Made by a program: the position numbers and the translations under genes
The notes under the pieces: generated by a model
What the model saw: only the letters and a program-made list of their open reading frames with translations
The model's database searches: none
Told to the model about the DNA's origin: nothing
From: Campylobacterales bacterium
GTDB taxonomy: Bacteria > Campylobacterota > Campylobacteria > Campylobacterales > Sulfurimonadaceae
NCBI GenBank assembly: GCA_024280035.1
Contig: JAJRQV010000087.1
Span: 1-64,000, forward strand
Direction of reading: 5' to 3'
DNA: 64,000 nt
Shown: one piece after another, positions 10,101 through 16,757 of the stretch
How positions within the stretch are numbered: position 1 is the first letter of the stretch
Layout: every line of letters begins with the position of its first letter

Positions 10101-10617
10101 AGCTATAAGTCTTTTCATCTAAAAAACCTTCAAAAAAGACTGAATAAACAAAAATTCCAAGAAGAATTGCTACCGTTGTAACAGCTTGCACCACACCATT
10201 TCCAAGGGTAAGATGTTTATTTCCTACCAATTCTTTAATATAACCATATTTTGCAGGTGAATAAATTGCTGATTGAACTGCCAAAATAAAGGTGAGAAAA
10301 AAGGCTAACTCAAAAGCGCCCATATAATACGAAGCCGTAATACCTAAGGTGATAATAACAGCGGCAATAGCAGCCACACGCATCACTTTGGCCTTTGAAA
10401 AGCGATCAGATATAAAACCAGACGGTGAAAAGAGTAAAATAAAAGGAATTAAAATAAGAGCATTTATAATAGCCGTTAATATAATCTGTGTTTGACCATC
10501 ATAAATCTTAAAGACTGTGTTTTGTATAATAATCTTATGACCTAAGTCTGTAAATGCATTTAAAAATACAACAACTATATAAGGAATAAACCCCGTGACT
10601 TTCCAGATACTAGACAT
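7168..10617 (-). CDS. aas: Aas-type fusion: LplT-like MFS flippase + PlsC acyltransferase + acyl-ACP synthetase
   Basis: 1149-aa three-domain enzyme for lysophospholipid recycling. Residues ~1-415 are an MFS transporter like LplT (about 12 helices), flipping lysophospholipid inward. Residues ~430-640 are a PlsC acyltransferase with NHISWLD (HxxxxD) and FPEGS. The rest is an AMP-forming acyl-ACP synthetase with SSGSEGEPKG, GYGVTES and WYKTGD. The start at 10617 is chosen because AAAGGAG lies 5-6 bases upstream; an ATG at 10638 gives a longer overlap with merR. It overlaps merR by 8 bp and the amidase gene by 11 bp, so all three are one operon. Fusions of this kind are known in several phyla. 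Confidence 0.9.
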   Translation of the reverse strand: MSSIWKVTGFIPYIVVVFLNAFTDLGHKIIIQNTVFKIYDGQTQIILTAIINALILIPFILLFSPSGFISDRFSKAKVMRVAAIAAVIITLGITASYYMGAFELAFFLTFILAVQSAIYSPAKYGYIKELVGNKHLTLGNGVVQAVTTVAILLGIFVYSVFFEGFLDEKTYSSSKEILEHIAPIGWALVVGSIIELILAYTLPITNIGSERRFDIKKYYTATYLKENIKIISKDSLIFHSIIGLSLFWSVSQVVLASFPAYAKESLDISNTIVVQGMMALAGFGIVLGSIIAGKVSRNYIETGTIPLGALGISATLFFLPNIESISVHGFNFFLFGFFAGLFIVPLNALIQFNAPKNELGLIIAGNNFVQNVTMTFFLGLTVAFAVWGINSIGLFYMMLIVSVLGSIYVLREIPQSLVIFLMASLISRRIKLEVLGFNNIPQSGGVLLLGNHISWLDWAIIQMTMPRRVRYVMDRAIYEKWYLKIFLDFFQVIPVSSRGVKEAASKVNELLNAGEVVCIFPEGSISRNGQLGEFKRGFELMAKDADAVIVPFFLRGMWGSKLSRSSSKFKEAKKTRRREVIVAFSEAIDISSSTAEVKQKVFELSFTSWEKYTQELPSMQESWVDTASKLSSEFCMADSKGASLSYTRALSATILFSRFVKKNTEDNIGILMPTTTAGAIINMATLMRGKTVVNLNYTAPVSSVASAIEKAEIKTVYTAKQFMTKLDAKGFDTKALLEGVNVVYLEELKEKISKFSAISILILIKILPAWLIKLLYIKKVPNDSVAAILFSSGSEGEPKGVMLTHQNFMSNVKQISDILNMRDEDVVLASLPLFHAFGLTATTWLPLIEGVPMVCHPDPTDAVGVGKAVAKFQATVMFGTSTFFRLYTKNKKVHPLMFDSIRMAVSGAEKLSPEVKEAFQSKYHKTILEGYGVTESAPVASVNLPDVLETDSFSIQVGNKDGSVGMPLPGTAFKIVDPSTLHELSANEDGLILIGGPQVMKGYLKDEHKTQEVMAEIKGSHWYKTGDKGHIDEDGYLYIVDRYSRFAKLAGEMVSLGSVESEIHKVINNADVELIAVNLPDEKKGEKVILLIQGYDKVSELKKALVDSGMSSLTIPSEIFEVENVPKLGSGKSDFAGAKKLAMELTGAK

Positions 10618-11260
10618 CTGTTCTCCTTTTGTGCTCATTTTTAGTTTGTAAGTTAAAGATATAAGGTTTTAGGGTAAGAATAAGATCTAAAAACAATTCC
10701 TGTGCATTATTTGTCTTATCTTTTTCTATCAGCTCACGTCCAAGTTTAAATTCAAGCACAGCTAAATCTTTTGCACATTTGAGATAGTTTTTAAGCAGTT
10801 TAGGTGATTTCGAACATTTTTGAAGATCATTTAAGATTTGTAGACTTTTCCACGATTCATCAGAAAAATACCCCTCATGCATCTCAAGCAGTCCTGTCTC
10901 TACATAACTAAGAAGCGTTTTTTTATCTAAGTCATATACCTCAAGAGCATTACCAAGGCTTTTATAATGGCGTTCACGCACCCCTGTAAAAAGATCTAAT
11001 TTTTGCACTAAACCCTCTACTCCTGCACTAAAATCAAAATGATTATCATCAAAAATCTGCTTAATTTGGGTAATGGAGTAATGAAGTTGATTCTGAAGTG
11101 TTTTAATTAAACGCACCCGTTCAATGGAGTCATCATCATAAAGATGTACATTAGGTTTAGGCTTTTGAGGTTCACGCAATAAACCCTCTTTAATATAAAA
11201 AAGAAGTGTCGAACGGGTTTCTCCCGTTTCCTTCATTAAACTTGCCATTTTTATTGACAT
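10610..11260 (-). CDS. MerR-family transcriptional regulator
   Basis: 216-aa regulator with an N-terminal MerR winged helix (residues ~1-70: SIKMASLMKETGETRSTLLFYIKEGLL, then a coiled coil starting near YSITQIKQIF). The C-terminal part looks like a second helical domain with YETGLLE-like repeats, not the Cys-rich metal-binding loop of MerR/CueR, so the effector is probably not a metal. It is first in the operon with aas and the amidase. A near-perfect 25-bp palindrome sits over its -35 box, so autoregulation of the whole operon is likely. The inducer is unknown; a fatty acid or lysolipid would fit the context. Confidence 0.82.
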   Translation of the reverse strand: MSIKMASLMKETGETRSTLLFYIKEGLLREPQKPKPNVHLYDDDSIERVRLIKTLQNQLHYSITQIKQIFDDNHFDFSAGVEGLVQKLDLFTGVRERHYKSLGNALEVYDLDKKTLLSYVETGLLEMHEGYFSDESWKSLQILNDLQKCSKSPKLLKNYLKCAKDLAVLEFKLGRELIEKDKTNNAQELFLDLILTLKPYIFNLQTKNEHKRRTDV

Positions 11261-11288
11261 AAGGCTCTCCTAAATAATTAATATTTAG

Positions 11289-11319
11289 AAAGTATGCCAA
11301 ATTATTCAATAAGTGTCAA
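11289..11319 (-). promoter_or_regulatory. Putative sigma70 promoter of the merR-aas-amidase operon
   Basis: On the minus strand TTGACA (11319-11314) is followed 17 bp later by CATACT (11296-11291), or 19 bp later by TACTTT (11294-11289). A 19-bp spacer is typical of MerR-activated promoters. It lies about 30-55 bp upstream of the merR start codon. Confidence 0.5.
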
Positions 11320-11335
11320 GTGTCACTTTACACTT
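11311..11335. promoter_or_regulatory. Imperfect 25-bp palindrome, candidate MerR operator
   Basis: The sequence begins AAGTGTCAAGTG and ends CACTTTACACTT. Comparing it with its reverse complement leaves only two symmetric mismatched pairs and the central base. It overlaps the -35 hexamer of the operon promoter and is the strongest dyad in this intergenic gap. Confidence 0.55.
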
Positions 11336-11572
11336 TTATGTATTAGATACCTGTCTTATTAGTTCAAAATCGGTATCTTCTTCTACTAAAAGCCTATATA
11401 TGAGCTTATAAAGTAAATTTTATTTTTTTCTACCTCTTTATTTTTTTATATTTAGACTGAATATTTTCTAGAAATAGTATTTTATCACCATAAATATATC
11501 CATTTATTAGTAAATAAAAGATTTTATGATGTTTTTTCATCTATTTACAGATGCTACTTTAGAGTCTTGTTC
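11336..11572. other. AT-rich intergenic stretch with one hairpin
   Basis: The 312-bp gap between merR and the DUF695-RraB gene holds the merR promoter and operator at its left end. The rest has a 7-bp stem (AGATACC 11345-11351 with GGTATCT 11372-11378, 20-nt loop) and otherwise A/T-rich sequence without a supported gene. Confidence 0.4.
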
Positions 11573-12280
11573 TTACTCTTTTACCTCTTCAACGAAATCT
11601 GTTCCCCAGCCTTCATATCTTCCATGTTCTCTTTCAATGATAGGAAAAAACATCTTTGTCTGTTCATTAAGTAATTCAACATTAACTGCAGATAATTTTG
11701 TAAATACAAGCCCATATACATAATCATCTTCAGCCTTCTCATCTAAAAAGTCATTTAAAAAACTAAAACCATCCTCTTCTATAGAGCTAATAAAACGTTT
11801 TCTTTGAGAAGAGGTCATAAACATAACATGATATTCGATACGATGTTCAAGACTTAAGTTATCCCCTGCTTCTTCTAAATCATTAATAATCTCTTCACTT
11901 TGGATATTATGATATTCTTGAGTATTGGGCATTAACATCTTATAATAGGTTTCATACTTTTTATCTTTTCTATTACCTGTTTCAAATTGATACTGAGGTT
12001 TTAAAGCCTCATTTACAGCATTTTCAAAACCCTTAGCAATCTCAGCATAAAAATAAAATTCTAACCAGCCCTCATTCAATTGCCAACCTACATAATCAAC
12101 ATTTAATTTTTTTAATGAATCTAATAGTTTTTGCTCAATAATAAGTAACTCTTCATCATCTCCATCAAACTTAATAAATGTGTATAAGAGGATCTCTTTA
12201 CTCTCATATATGTTCTCTTCAGGGTAAAAATCGTTGACACAGACACGTCCACCCTCTTCATTGCTATAAAATAGTGACAT
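11573..12280 (-). CDS. DUF695 + RraB-like protein
   Basis: 235-aa cytoplasmic protein. The N-terminal ~125 residues resemble DUF695 (acidic, FDGDDEELL, GWQLNEGWLEFYFY). The C-terminal ~105 residues resemble RraB, the RNase E activity regulator: GDNLSLEHRIEYHVMF, KRFISSIEEDGF, and the terminal EREHGRYEGWGTDFV, which matches the RraB EHGGxYDGWGT ending. RraB binds RNase E in gammaproteobacteria, but Campylobacterota studied so far use RNase J and RNase Y, so the partner here must differ. The gene is single and diverges from the membrane protein at 12312. Confidence 0.75.
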   Translation of the reverse strand: MSLFYSNEEGGRVCVNDFYPEENIYESKEILLYTFIKFDGDDEELLIIEQKLLDSLKKLNVDYVGWQLNEGWLEFYFYAEIAKGFENAVNEALKPQYQFETGNRKDKKYETYYKMLMPNTQEYHNIQSEEIINDLEEAGDNLSLEHRIEYHVMFMTSSQRKRFISSIEEDGFSFLNDFLDEKAEDDYVYGLVFTKLSAVNVELLNEQTKMFFPIIEREHGRYEGWGTDFVEEVKE

Positions 12281-12311
12281 TAATTTCCTTTAATATGGAA
12301 TTATACTATCA

Positions 12312-12704
12312 TTGTGCATGCAAACAGAACTTTTACTTTTTATTCTTTTTTTACTCTCAGAGCTTTTTGAACTCATTTGGCAAAAATCAGCCACTCTTTT
12401 AGCCATGATGGAAAAAATATATGCGTATTATCAGAAGAGCCCTTATCTTTTGTATATGATGCATCCTAGTTATATTTTAAGTATCTATCTCTTTTATCTA
12501 ACCCACTACAACCCTTGGATTCTGAGTATACTTATTATTAAGAGTATAGATATTATTATAAAAATTATTTTTATTCAAAAACTTTTTATTAGCCAAGATA
12601 TTTCTGATGAGATACATGTTATGCTAAAACAACCTCTTCATCCTGTTATGCTGACTATGGGTATTATGCTCTATCCTTACCTTCTATATATGGCACTTTT
12701 CTAA
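12312..12704 (+). CDS. Small inner-membrane protein of unknown function
   Basis: 130-aa hydrophobic protein with about four membrane segments (residues ~7-28, 45-65, 70-92 and 108-128). I do not recognise a family. An amphipathic stretch ISDEIHVMLKQPLHP lies before the last helix. It is divergent from the DUF695-RraB gene with a 31-bp gap and lies just upstream of the Fur-box promoter of the porin. It may belong with that cassette or be independent; an ATG at 12318 is an alternative start. Confidence 0.55.
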   Translation: MCMQTELLLFILFLLSELFELIWQKSATLLAMMEKIYAYYQKSPYLLYMMHPSYILSIYLFYLTHYNPWILSILIIKSIDIIIKIIFIQKLFISQDISDEIHVMLKQPLHPVMLTMGIMLYPYLLYMALF

Positions 12705-12755
12705 ACAGGACCATTTACATTCAACTTCTTTTACTCACTTTACAAAGCTAAATTA

Positions 12756-12770
12756 TAATAATAATTATCA
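12756..12770. promoter_or_regulatory. Fur box A
   Basis: TAATAATAATTATCA differs at one base from the 7-1-7 Fur motif TGATAATnATTATCA. It sits immediately upstream of the porin -35 hexamer. Confidence 0.6.
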
Positions 12771-12776
12771 TTACTC

Positions 12777-12805
12777 TTGACATTGATTATAAATATCAGT
12801 AAGAT
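12777..12805 (+). promoter_or_regulatory. Porin promoter
   Basis: TTGACA (12777-12782) and TAAGAT (12800-12805) are separated by exactly 17 bp, a good sigma70-type promoter, with Fur-like boxes on both sides. Transcription would start near 12812. Confidence 0.65.
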
Positions 12806-12824
12806 TCGCCTATAAAATAGATAC

Positions 12825-12839
12825 TGATAATAATTATCA
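12825..12839. promoter_or_regulatory. Fur box B
   Basis: TGATAATAATTATCA is a perfect 7-1-7 Fur motif, located just after the expected transcription start and 22 bp before the porin start codon. Occupancy would block transcription under iron-replete conditions. Confidence 0.75.
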
Positions 12840-12861
12840 GTTGTAATTGGGAGATTGCATT

Positions 12862-14253
12862 ATGAAAAAAACACTACTATCTTTAGCTGTCGTTTCAGCT
12901 ATATCAACAAGTCTGTTCGCAGACACACAAACGGATGCTTTAAAAGCACAACTCAAGGTATTAACACAACGTTTAGACGCAATGGAAAATAAGAGTTCTG
13001 CTTATGAGGAGAAAACAGCTGTAAATGAAAAAAATATTCAAAGTAATTCTGAAAAAGCAGATACCCTACTTGAAGAGACCGCAAACCTTCAAACAGGTTT
13101 TAACTTTAATGTTGTTGATACTGACTTCTCACACAACGGTATGGGAGCTGCAGCATCAAAGGTATACACATCTAAATCACCTTTATCAATTGGTGGATAC
13201 GGAGAGATGTTTTATGCTAATAAAGAAGATGCTGATAATATTGCTGATGTTTACCGTTTTGTTCCTTATATCGGTTACCGTTTTAATGACAATATTGTTC
13301 TAAATGTTGAACTTGAGTTTGAGCATGGTGGCGCAACAGGTGGAGACAATACAGGTGAGGCTAAGATTGAATTTATGTACCTTGATTTCATGTTAAGTGA
13401 TAGCTTTAATCTCCAGATTGGAAATATTTTAGTGCCTATGGGTATTACCAATCTCCAACATGAACCTACTTTATTTAACACAGTACAGCGTCCTAATGTT
13501 GAAAAATACTTAATTCCTTCAACATGGAATGCAAACGGGTTTCTTAGCTATGGTAGTATTGGTCAGAGTGGCTTTACCTATAATGCGGGTATTATTCAAG
13601 CCCTTGATTTAAATAATGATCAAAGTGGTAATAAAAAACAGATTCGCCAAGCACGTACAAGTTCATCAAAAGAATCAACCTTTAATAATGCTGCCTTTGT
13701 AGGTCGTATAGATTATCGTGGTACACCGGGGCTTCTAATAGGAGCTTCTTTATACTACGGTTCAGCTACACAAGGTTCTGTTTCAGGTGCAACAATAAGT
13801 ATGTATGACCTCCATACCACCTATGAACATTCTGGTTTTAAGTTCAAAGCAATGTACACAGCAACTAAAATTAATGATGCCAATAAAATTGCTGGAGCAG
13901 TATTTCTTCAAGATGGAATAACTCCAGCAACATCAAAATCCATTGATAAGGCTGACGGTTATTATGTAAATGTAGAGTACAACGTGCTTAATCTTGTAAA
14001 TTCTGAATATAAGATGCCTGTATTTATTCAATATGATTATATTAATCCAACAGATTCTGTTGTTGATGCTAACAATAACTCTATTGGTGTAGATGTTAAT
14101 GCAGAAAGTACGACCACTACCTTTGGTATTAACTTCTACCCTCATGAACAAGTTGTGCTTAAAGCCGATTATGCAATGACACAATATAAAGACTCTGCTG
14201 CAACAAACAAAGATCAAGATATTTTTAGTCTAAGCCTAGGATTTATCTTTTAA
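12862..14253 (+). CDS. Outer-membrane porin (OprO/P-like), iron-regulated
   Basis: 463-aa outer-membrane protein. It has a signal peptide (residues 1-20, ending SLFA), a short coiled coil (about 22-75, as in trimeric porins with an N-terminal helix) and then a beta-barrel-like region that begins LSIGGYGEMFY and shows alternating aromatic strands, ending with FSLSLGFIF (terminal Phe, typical of outer-membrane proteins). The pattern recalls the phosphate-selective porin O/P fold. The ATG at 12862 follows a GGGAG Shine-Dalgarno; a TTG 15 bases upstream is less likely. The Fur-flanked promoter predicts expression in low iron, so the cargo may be an iron compound. Substrate is not shown by sequence. 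Confidence 0.8.
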   Translation: MKKTLLSLAVVSAISTSLFADTQTDALKAQLKVLTQRLDAMENKSSAYEEKTAVNEKNIQSNSEKADTLLEETANLQTGFNFNVVDTDFSHNGMGAAASKVYTSKSPLSIGGYGEMFYANKEDADNIADVYRFVPYIGYRFNDNIVLNVELEFEHGGATGGDNTGEAKIEFMYLDFMLSDSFNLQIGNILVPMGITNLQHEPTLFNTVQRPNVEKYLIPSTWNANGFLSYGSIGQSGFTYNAGIIQALDLNNDQSGNKKQIRQARTSSSKESTFNNAAFVGRIDYRGTPGLLIGASLYYGSATQGSVSGATISMYDLHTTYEHSGFKFKAMYTATKINDANKIAGAVFLQDGITPATSKSIDKADGYYVNVEYNVLNLVNSEYKMPVFIQYDYINPTDSVVDANNNSIGVDVNAESTTTTFGINFYPHEQVVLKADYAMTQYKDSAATNKDQDIFSLSLGFIF

Positions 14254-14278
14254 TAAAGATATTTATTTTGTCCATCAT

Positions 14279-14301
14279 CAAGACAGGCTCACTCTGTCTT
14301 G
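14279..14301 (+). terminator. Hairpin between porin and FMN-binding gene
   Basis: CAAGACAG, a 7-nt loop, then CTGTCTTG form an 8-bp perfect stem 26 bp after the porin stop. No U-tract follows, so it may act as an attenuator or mRNA stabiliser that sets porin above the downstream genes. A TATAAT follows at 14305-14310. Confidence 0.5.
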
Positions 14302-14330
14302 TGATATAATTCACAAAAAAGTAAAACACA

Positions 14331-14846
14331 ATGAAATATTTTCTACTTATACTTCTCTCTTTAAGCCTACAAGCAAAGCTTTTAATTTCACCCTTTGAGG
14401 CGATGAAACTGCACTTTGGTGAAGGCATTAAGATTGAAAAAAAGAGTATCTTACTCACTTCAGATGAAGCAAAAAAAGTCACTCAACTGGCACAACATAA
14501 ACTCAAAACAAAAATCTACAAAACCTTTCGTATTACTAAGAATGGGGAACTTTTAGCTTACGGTATTTTGGTTTTATCAAAGGTTCGTTCTAAAGATACG
14601 GCTATTCTTTCTATTATTAATACCAAGGGTATTTTACAAACCATTGAGATTATTGCCTTTAATGAGCCTATGGAATACCTGCCTTCTAAGAGTTGGATAC
14701 AGGTTTTAAATAATAAAACACTTAAGCCTACTCTTACGGTAGGAAAAGAGATTCCTTCCATTACAGCAGCAACAATGTCAGCAAGAGCCGCTACCAACTC
14801 TGCTCGTATAGCCTTAGCTATTTATGAAGTCAAGTATAAAAAGTAA
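14331..14846 (+). CDS. Exported FMN-binding-domain protein
   Basis: 171-aa protein with a signal peptide (1-15) and an FMN_bind-type domain. The C-terminal motif VGKEIPSITAATMSARAATNSARIAL corresponds to the flavinylation site of NqrC/RnfG proteins ([S/T]xxAT), where FMN is bound covalently through phosphate to Thr; T146 or T149 is the candidate. In those families ApbE attaches the FMN, and an apbE gene lies 850 bp downstream on the other strand. The protein probably carries electrons in the periplasm. It precedes the two membrane proteins with a 3-bp gap, so the three are one transcript. Confidence 0.72.
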   Translation: MKYFLLILLSLSLQAKLLISPFEAMKLHFGEGIKIEKKSILLTSDEAKKVTQLAQHKLKTKIYKTFRITKNGELLAYGILVLSKVRSKDTAILSIINTKGILQTIEIIAFNEPMEYLPSKSWIQVLNNKTLKPTLTVGKEIPSITAATMSARAATNSARIALAIYEVKYKK

Positions 14847-14849
14847 GAT

Positions 14850-15335
14850 ATGAAATTTCTTGTCTCTAAAAGCTTACGCGCTAATCCAAACTTTGTTTTG
14901 CTTCTTGGTTTTTACTCTTTTTTATTACTCTTTTATTTTACAGGTGATCTCTTTTATTTTACATATTTTTTTGGAGAGAGCCCTGATGCCGTGATTTCAA
15001 CCCTAAAGGGTAATGAAGAAGAGTTTCTAGAACCGCTAAGCCTTCTTTCTTTACTTGAACATTTTCATATTTCACTCTTTTTAGCCATTATGGCACTCTT
15101 TACAAGTATGGCAATTGTTCTTCGTCTTAATTTAAAAAGAACACATAAAAAAATCATTATCATACTTTCCATGAGCTCTCTTCTTTTAGGAAGCTTAGCC
15201 CTCTTAGCTACGTATTTCCTTGCTCAGTTTTTTGTGTATATCTTTTTTTATGGAACTATAATTTGGCACCTTGTAGGTGTGTATGCCCTACTTCTAACCT
15301 TAATTGAGCTTTTTTTGAATCAACATGATTCCTAA
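14850..15335 (+). CDS. Small membrane protein A of the flavin cassette
   Basis: 161-aa protein with about four transmembrane segments (~18-38, 62-88, 103-125 and 130-155). I cannot name a family with confidence. It shares with the next gene an order of features: a helix, FTYFFGES/NE, an acidic loop, then LLEHFHISLF with candidate haem-ligand His, and another His in IIWHLVG. That suggests a duplicated haem- or quinone-binding unit passing electrons to the flavoprotein. It begins 3 bp after the FMN-binding gene and overlaps the next gene by 11 bp. Function is inferred only from context. Confidence 0.6.
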   Translation: MKFLVSKSLRANPNFVLLLGFYSFLLLFYFTGDLFYFTYFFGESPDAVISTLKGNEEEFLEPLSLLSLLEHFHISLFLAIMALFTSMAIVLRLNLKRTHKKIIIILSMSSLLLGSLALLATYFLAQFFVYIFFYGTIIWHLVGVYALLLTLIELFLNQHDS

Positions 15336-15807
15336 ACAGCTGTACTACCTGCTCTTAGTTCTCGCCATTGGGCTCATAAGCTTACAACTAAGTACGGGTA
15401 TTTGGCTTTTTATTTTAAAATATGGACTGAGCCCTTCAGAAGTTTTTACATATTTTTTTGGAAATGAAGAACTTTTTATTATGAAAAAGAGTTTTGAAGG
15501 TCTGCTTGAAACAGCAGTGCCTCATTTTATGGCAATCTCTTTAACCATCTTTGTTTACGCACATTTTCTACTTTTTACTAAGATAATTTCTCAAAAGCAG
15601 AAACAATTTATTATCTTTGGGCTCTTCTTTTTTGCAAGTGTAGATATCTTTTCACCTTTTTTAATTATCTACGGTTTTGAAATTTTTGCTTGGTTTAAAG
15701 TCATTGCGTTTTGGAGTTTTGAAATCTTAATGGCAGGACTCTTATATATTCTCTTTCTTGTTGCTTTAAGGGCAAGAATAGCTTCAAGTTCTGCGTCAGT
15801 TTCTTAA
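15325..15807 (+). CDS. Small membrane protein B of the flavin cassette (paralogue of A)
   Basis: 160-aa protein with four predicted membrane segments (~8-28, 55-80, 88-110 and 118-150). It matches protein A in layout, including VFTYFFGNEE and LLETAVPHFMAISL, with His in VPHF and YAHF. The two start/stop ends overlap by 11 bp, so they are translationally coupled. The 3' 107 bp overlap the convergent apbE gene, which is unusual; the tail (about 35 residues: LLYILFL...SSASVS) is still hydrophobic up to residue 150, so it looks genuine. No family name is supported by sequence reading alone. Confidence 0.6.
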   Translation: MIPKQLYYLLLVLAIGLISLQLSTGIWLFILKYGLSPSEVFTYFFGNEELFIMKKSFEGLLETAVPHFMAISLTIFVYAHFLLFTKIISQKQKQFIIFGLFFFASVDIFSPFLIIYGFEIFAWFKVIAFWSFEILMAGLLYILFLVALRARIASSSASVS

Positions 15808-16729
15808 ACTTTTTATTAATAATAAGTCTTTTATCATTAGTAACTAAAAAATAAGCTATATTCATTCGTTTTAAAAATTTCAGTGCTGTAGTTAATGGCA
15901 TAACCGAGGCTGCTGTTGCATAAGCATCTAAATCACTATTAAGATAGGTCTTTGACATTAGTGTTATTGAGGCAAAGGTTCTTTGAGGTTCTCTCTTTTT
16001 AGGATTAATCAAATGATTATATTTTACCTCCTTTATAAAACGACGATAATTACCACTGCTTGAGATCGCCATATCTTCCATCTTAAAATCGGCAAGAACC
16101 TTCTCTTGAAAAGGGTTTTGTATCTGCATTTTGCACACACCAATACAGTAAATATCTCCACTCAAAGCAATAACAGCCTTATGTACACCTTGCAAAACTT
16201 CTACCGCTTTATCCACACCAAAACCCTTTCCCATTCCACCTAGATCAATAACAACATCCTTATCTATCCACGCATCTTCAGAGGTAAAGTGTAAACCCTT
16301 AAAATCAATTTTAGCCCGCTTAAGTTCATCTTTACTGGGTATGCGTTCGTCTTCACCAAAATGAAAAAGCCCCTTAGTAATAGACCCTATAGTAATATCG
16401 AAATAGCCCCCCGTCTGTTTATAATATTTTTGAGAAAGAAGAAGGGCTTCATAAGTATCTTGCACTAAAAAGACTCGGTGCTGATGATTAAGTTGATAAA
16501 TTCTAGCTTCAGGAGCATAAGAGGAGAGGGCTAATTCCACCTCTTTAATCCGTTCAAAAGCATCTTTTGAACGCTTAAGTTGATCAGGGGTCAAAGAGAT
16601 AGAAACATACGTTCCCATCAAAACCTGTGTTCGTTTTACTAAGGACTCTCCACGAAGCGAACTTAGGCATAAAAAAAATAAAGTAAAAAGAAAAAATCCT
16701 TGTATACTTTTGTTCTTTTTTATTAGCAT
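15701..16729 (-). CDS. apbE: FAD:protein FMN transferase ApbE
   Basis: 342-aa exported ApbE. It transfers FMN from FAD onto Thr of periplasmic flavoproteins such as the FMN-binding protein encoded at 14331. Evidence: signal peptide at residues 1-27, MGTYVSISL near the start, DLGGMGKGFGVDKA, the HLINPKKREP segment and DAYATAASVM, the Mg/FAD-binding DALSTA equivalent. The start at 16729 follows an AGGG; longer starts run into the upstream gene. The last ~35 residues are Gln/Arg-rich, look unlike an ApbE end and lie over the tail of the convergent membrane protein, so the true C-terminus may be shorter. It probably shares a promoter with the coiled-coil gene at 16758. Confidence 0.85.
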   Translation of the reverse strand: MLIKKNKSIQGFFLFTLFFLCLSSLRGESLVKRTQVLMGTYVSISLTPDQLKRSKDAFERIKEVELALSSYAPEARIYQLNHQHRVFLVQDTYEALLLSQKYYKQTGGYFDITIGSITKGLFHFGEDERIPSKDELKRAKIDFKGLHFTSEDAWIDKDVVIDLGGMGKGFGVDKAVEVLQGVHKAVIALSGDIYCIGVCKMQIQNPFQEKVLADFKMEDMAISSSGNYRRFIKEVKYNHLINPKKREPQRTFASITLMSKTYLNSDLDAYATAASVMPLTTALKFLKRMNIAYFLVTNDKRLIINKKFKKLTQNLKLFLPLKQQEREYIRVLPLRFQNSKTQ

Positions 16730-16757
16730 TTTATATTTACCCTGCATATACTGAACA

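Noticed and set aside
11345-11378. Hairpin with GTTC-like loop considered as a tRNA fragment
   Set aside because: Only a 7-bp stem with 20-nt loop; no D arm, anticodon arm or acceptor pairing.
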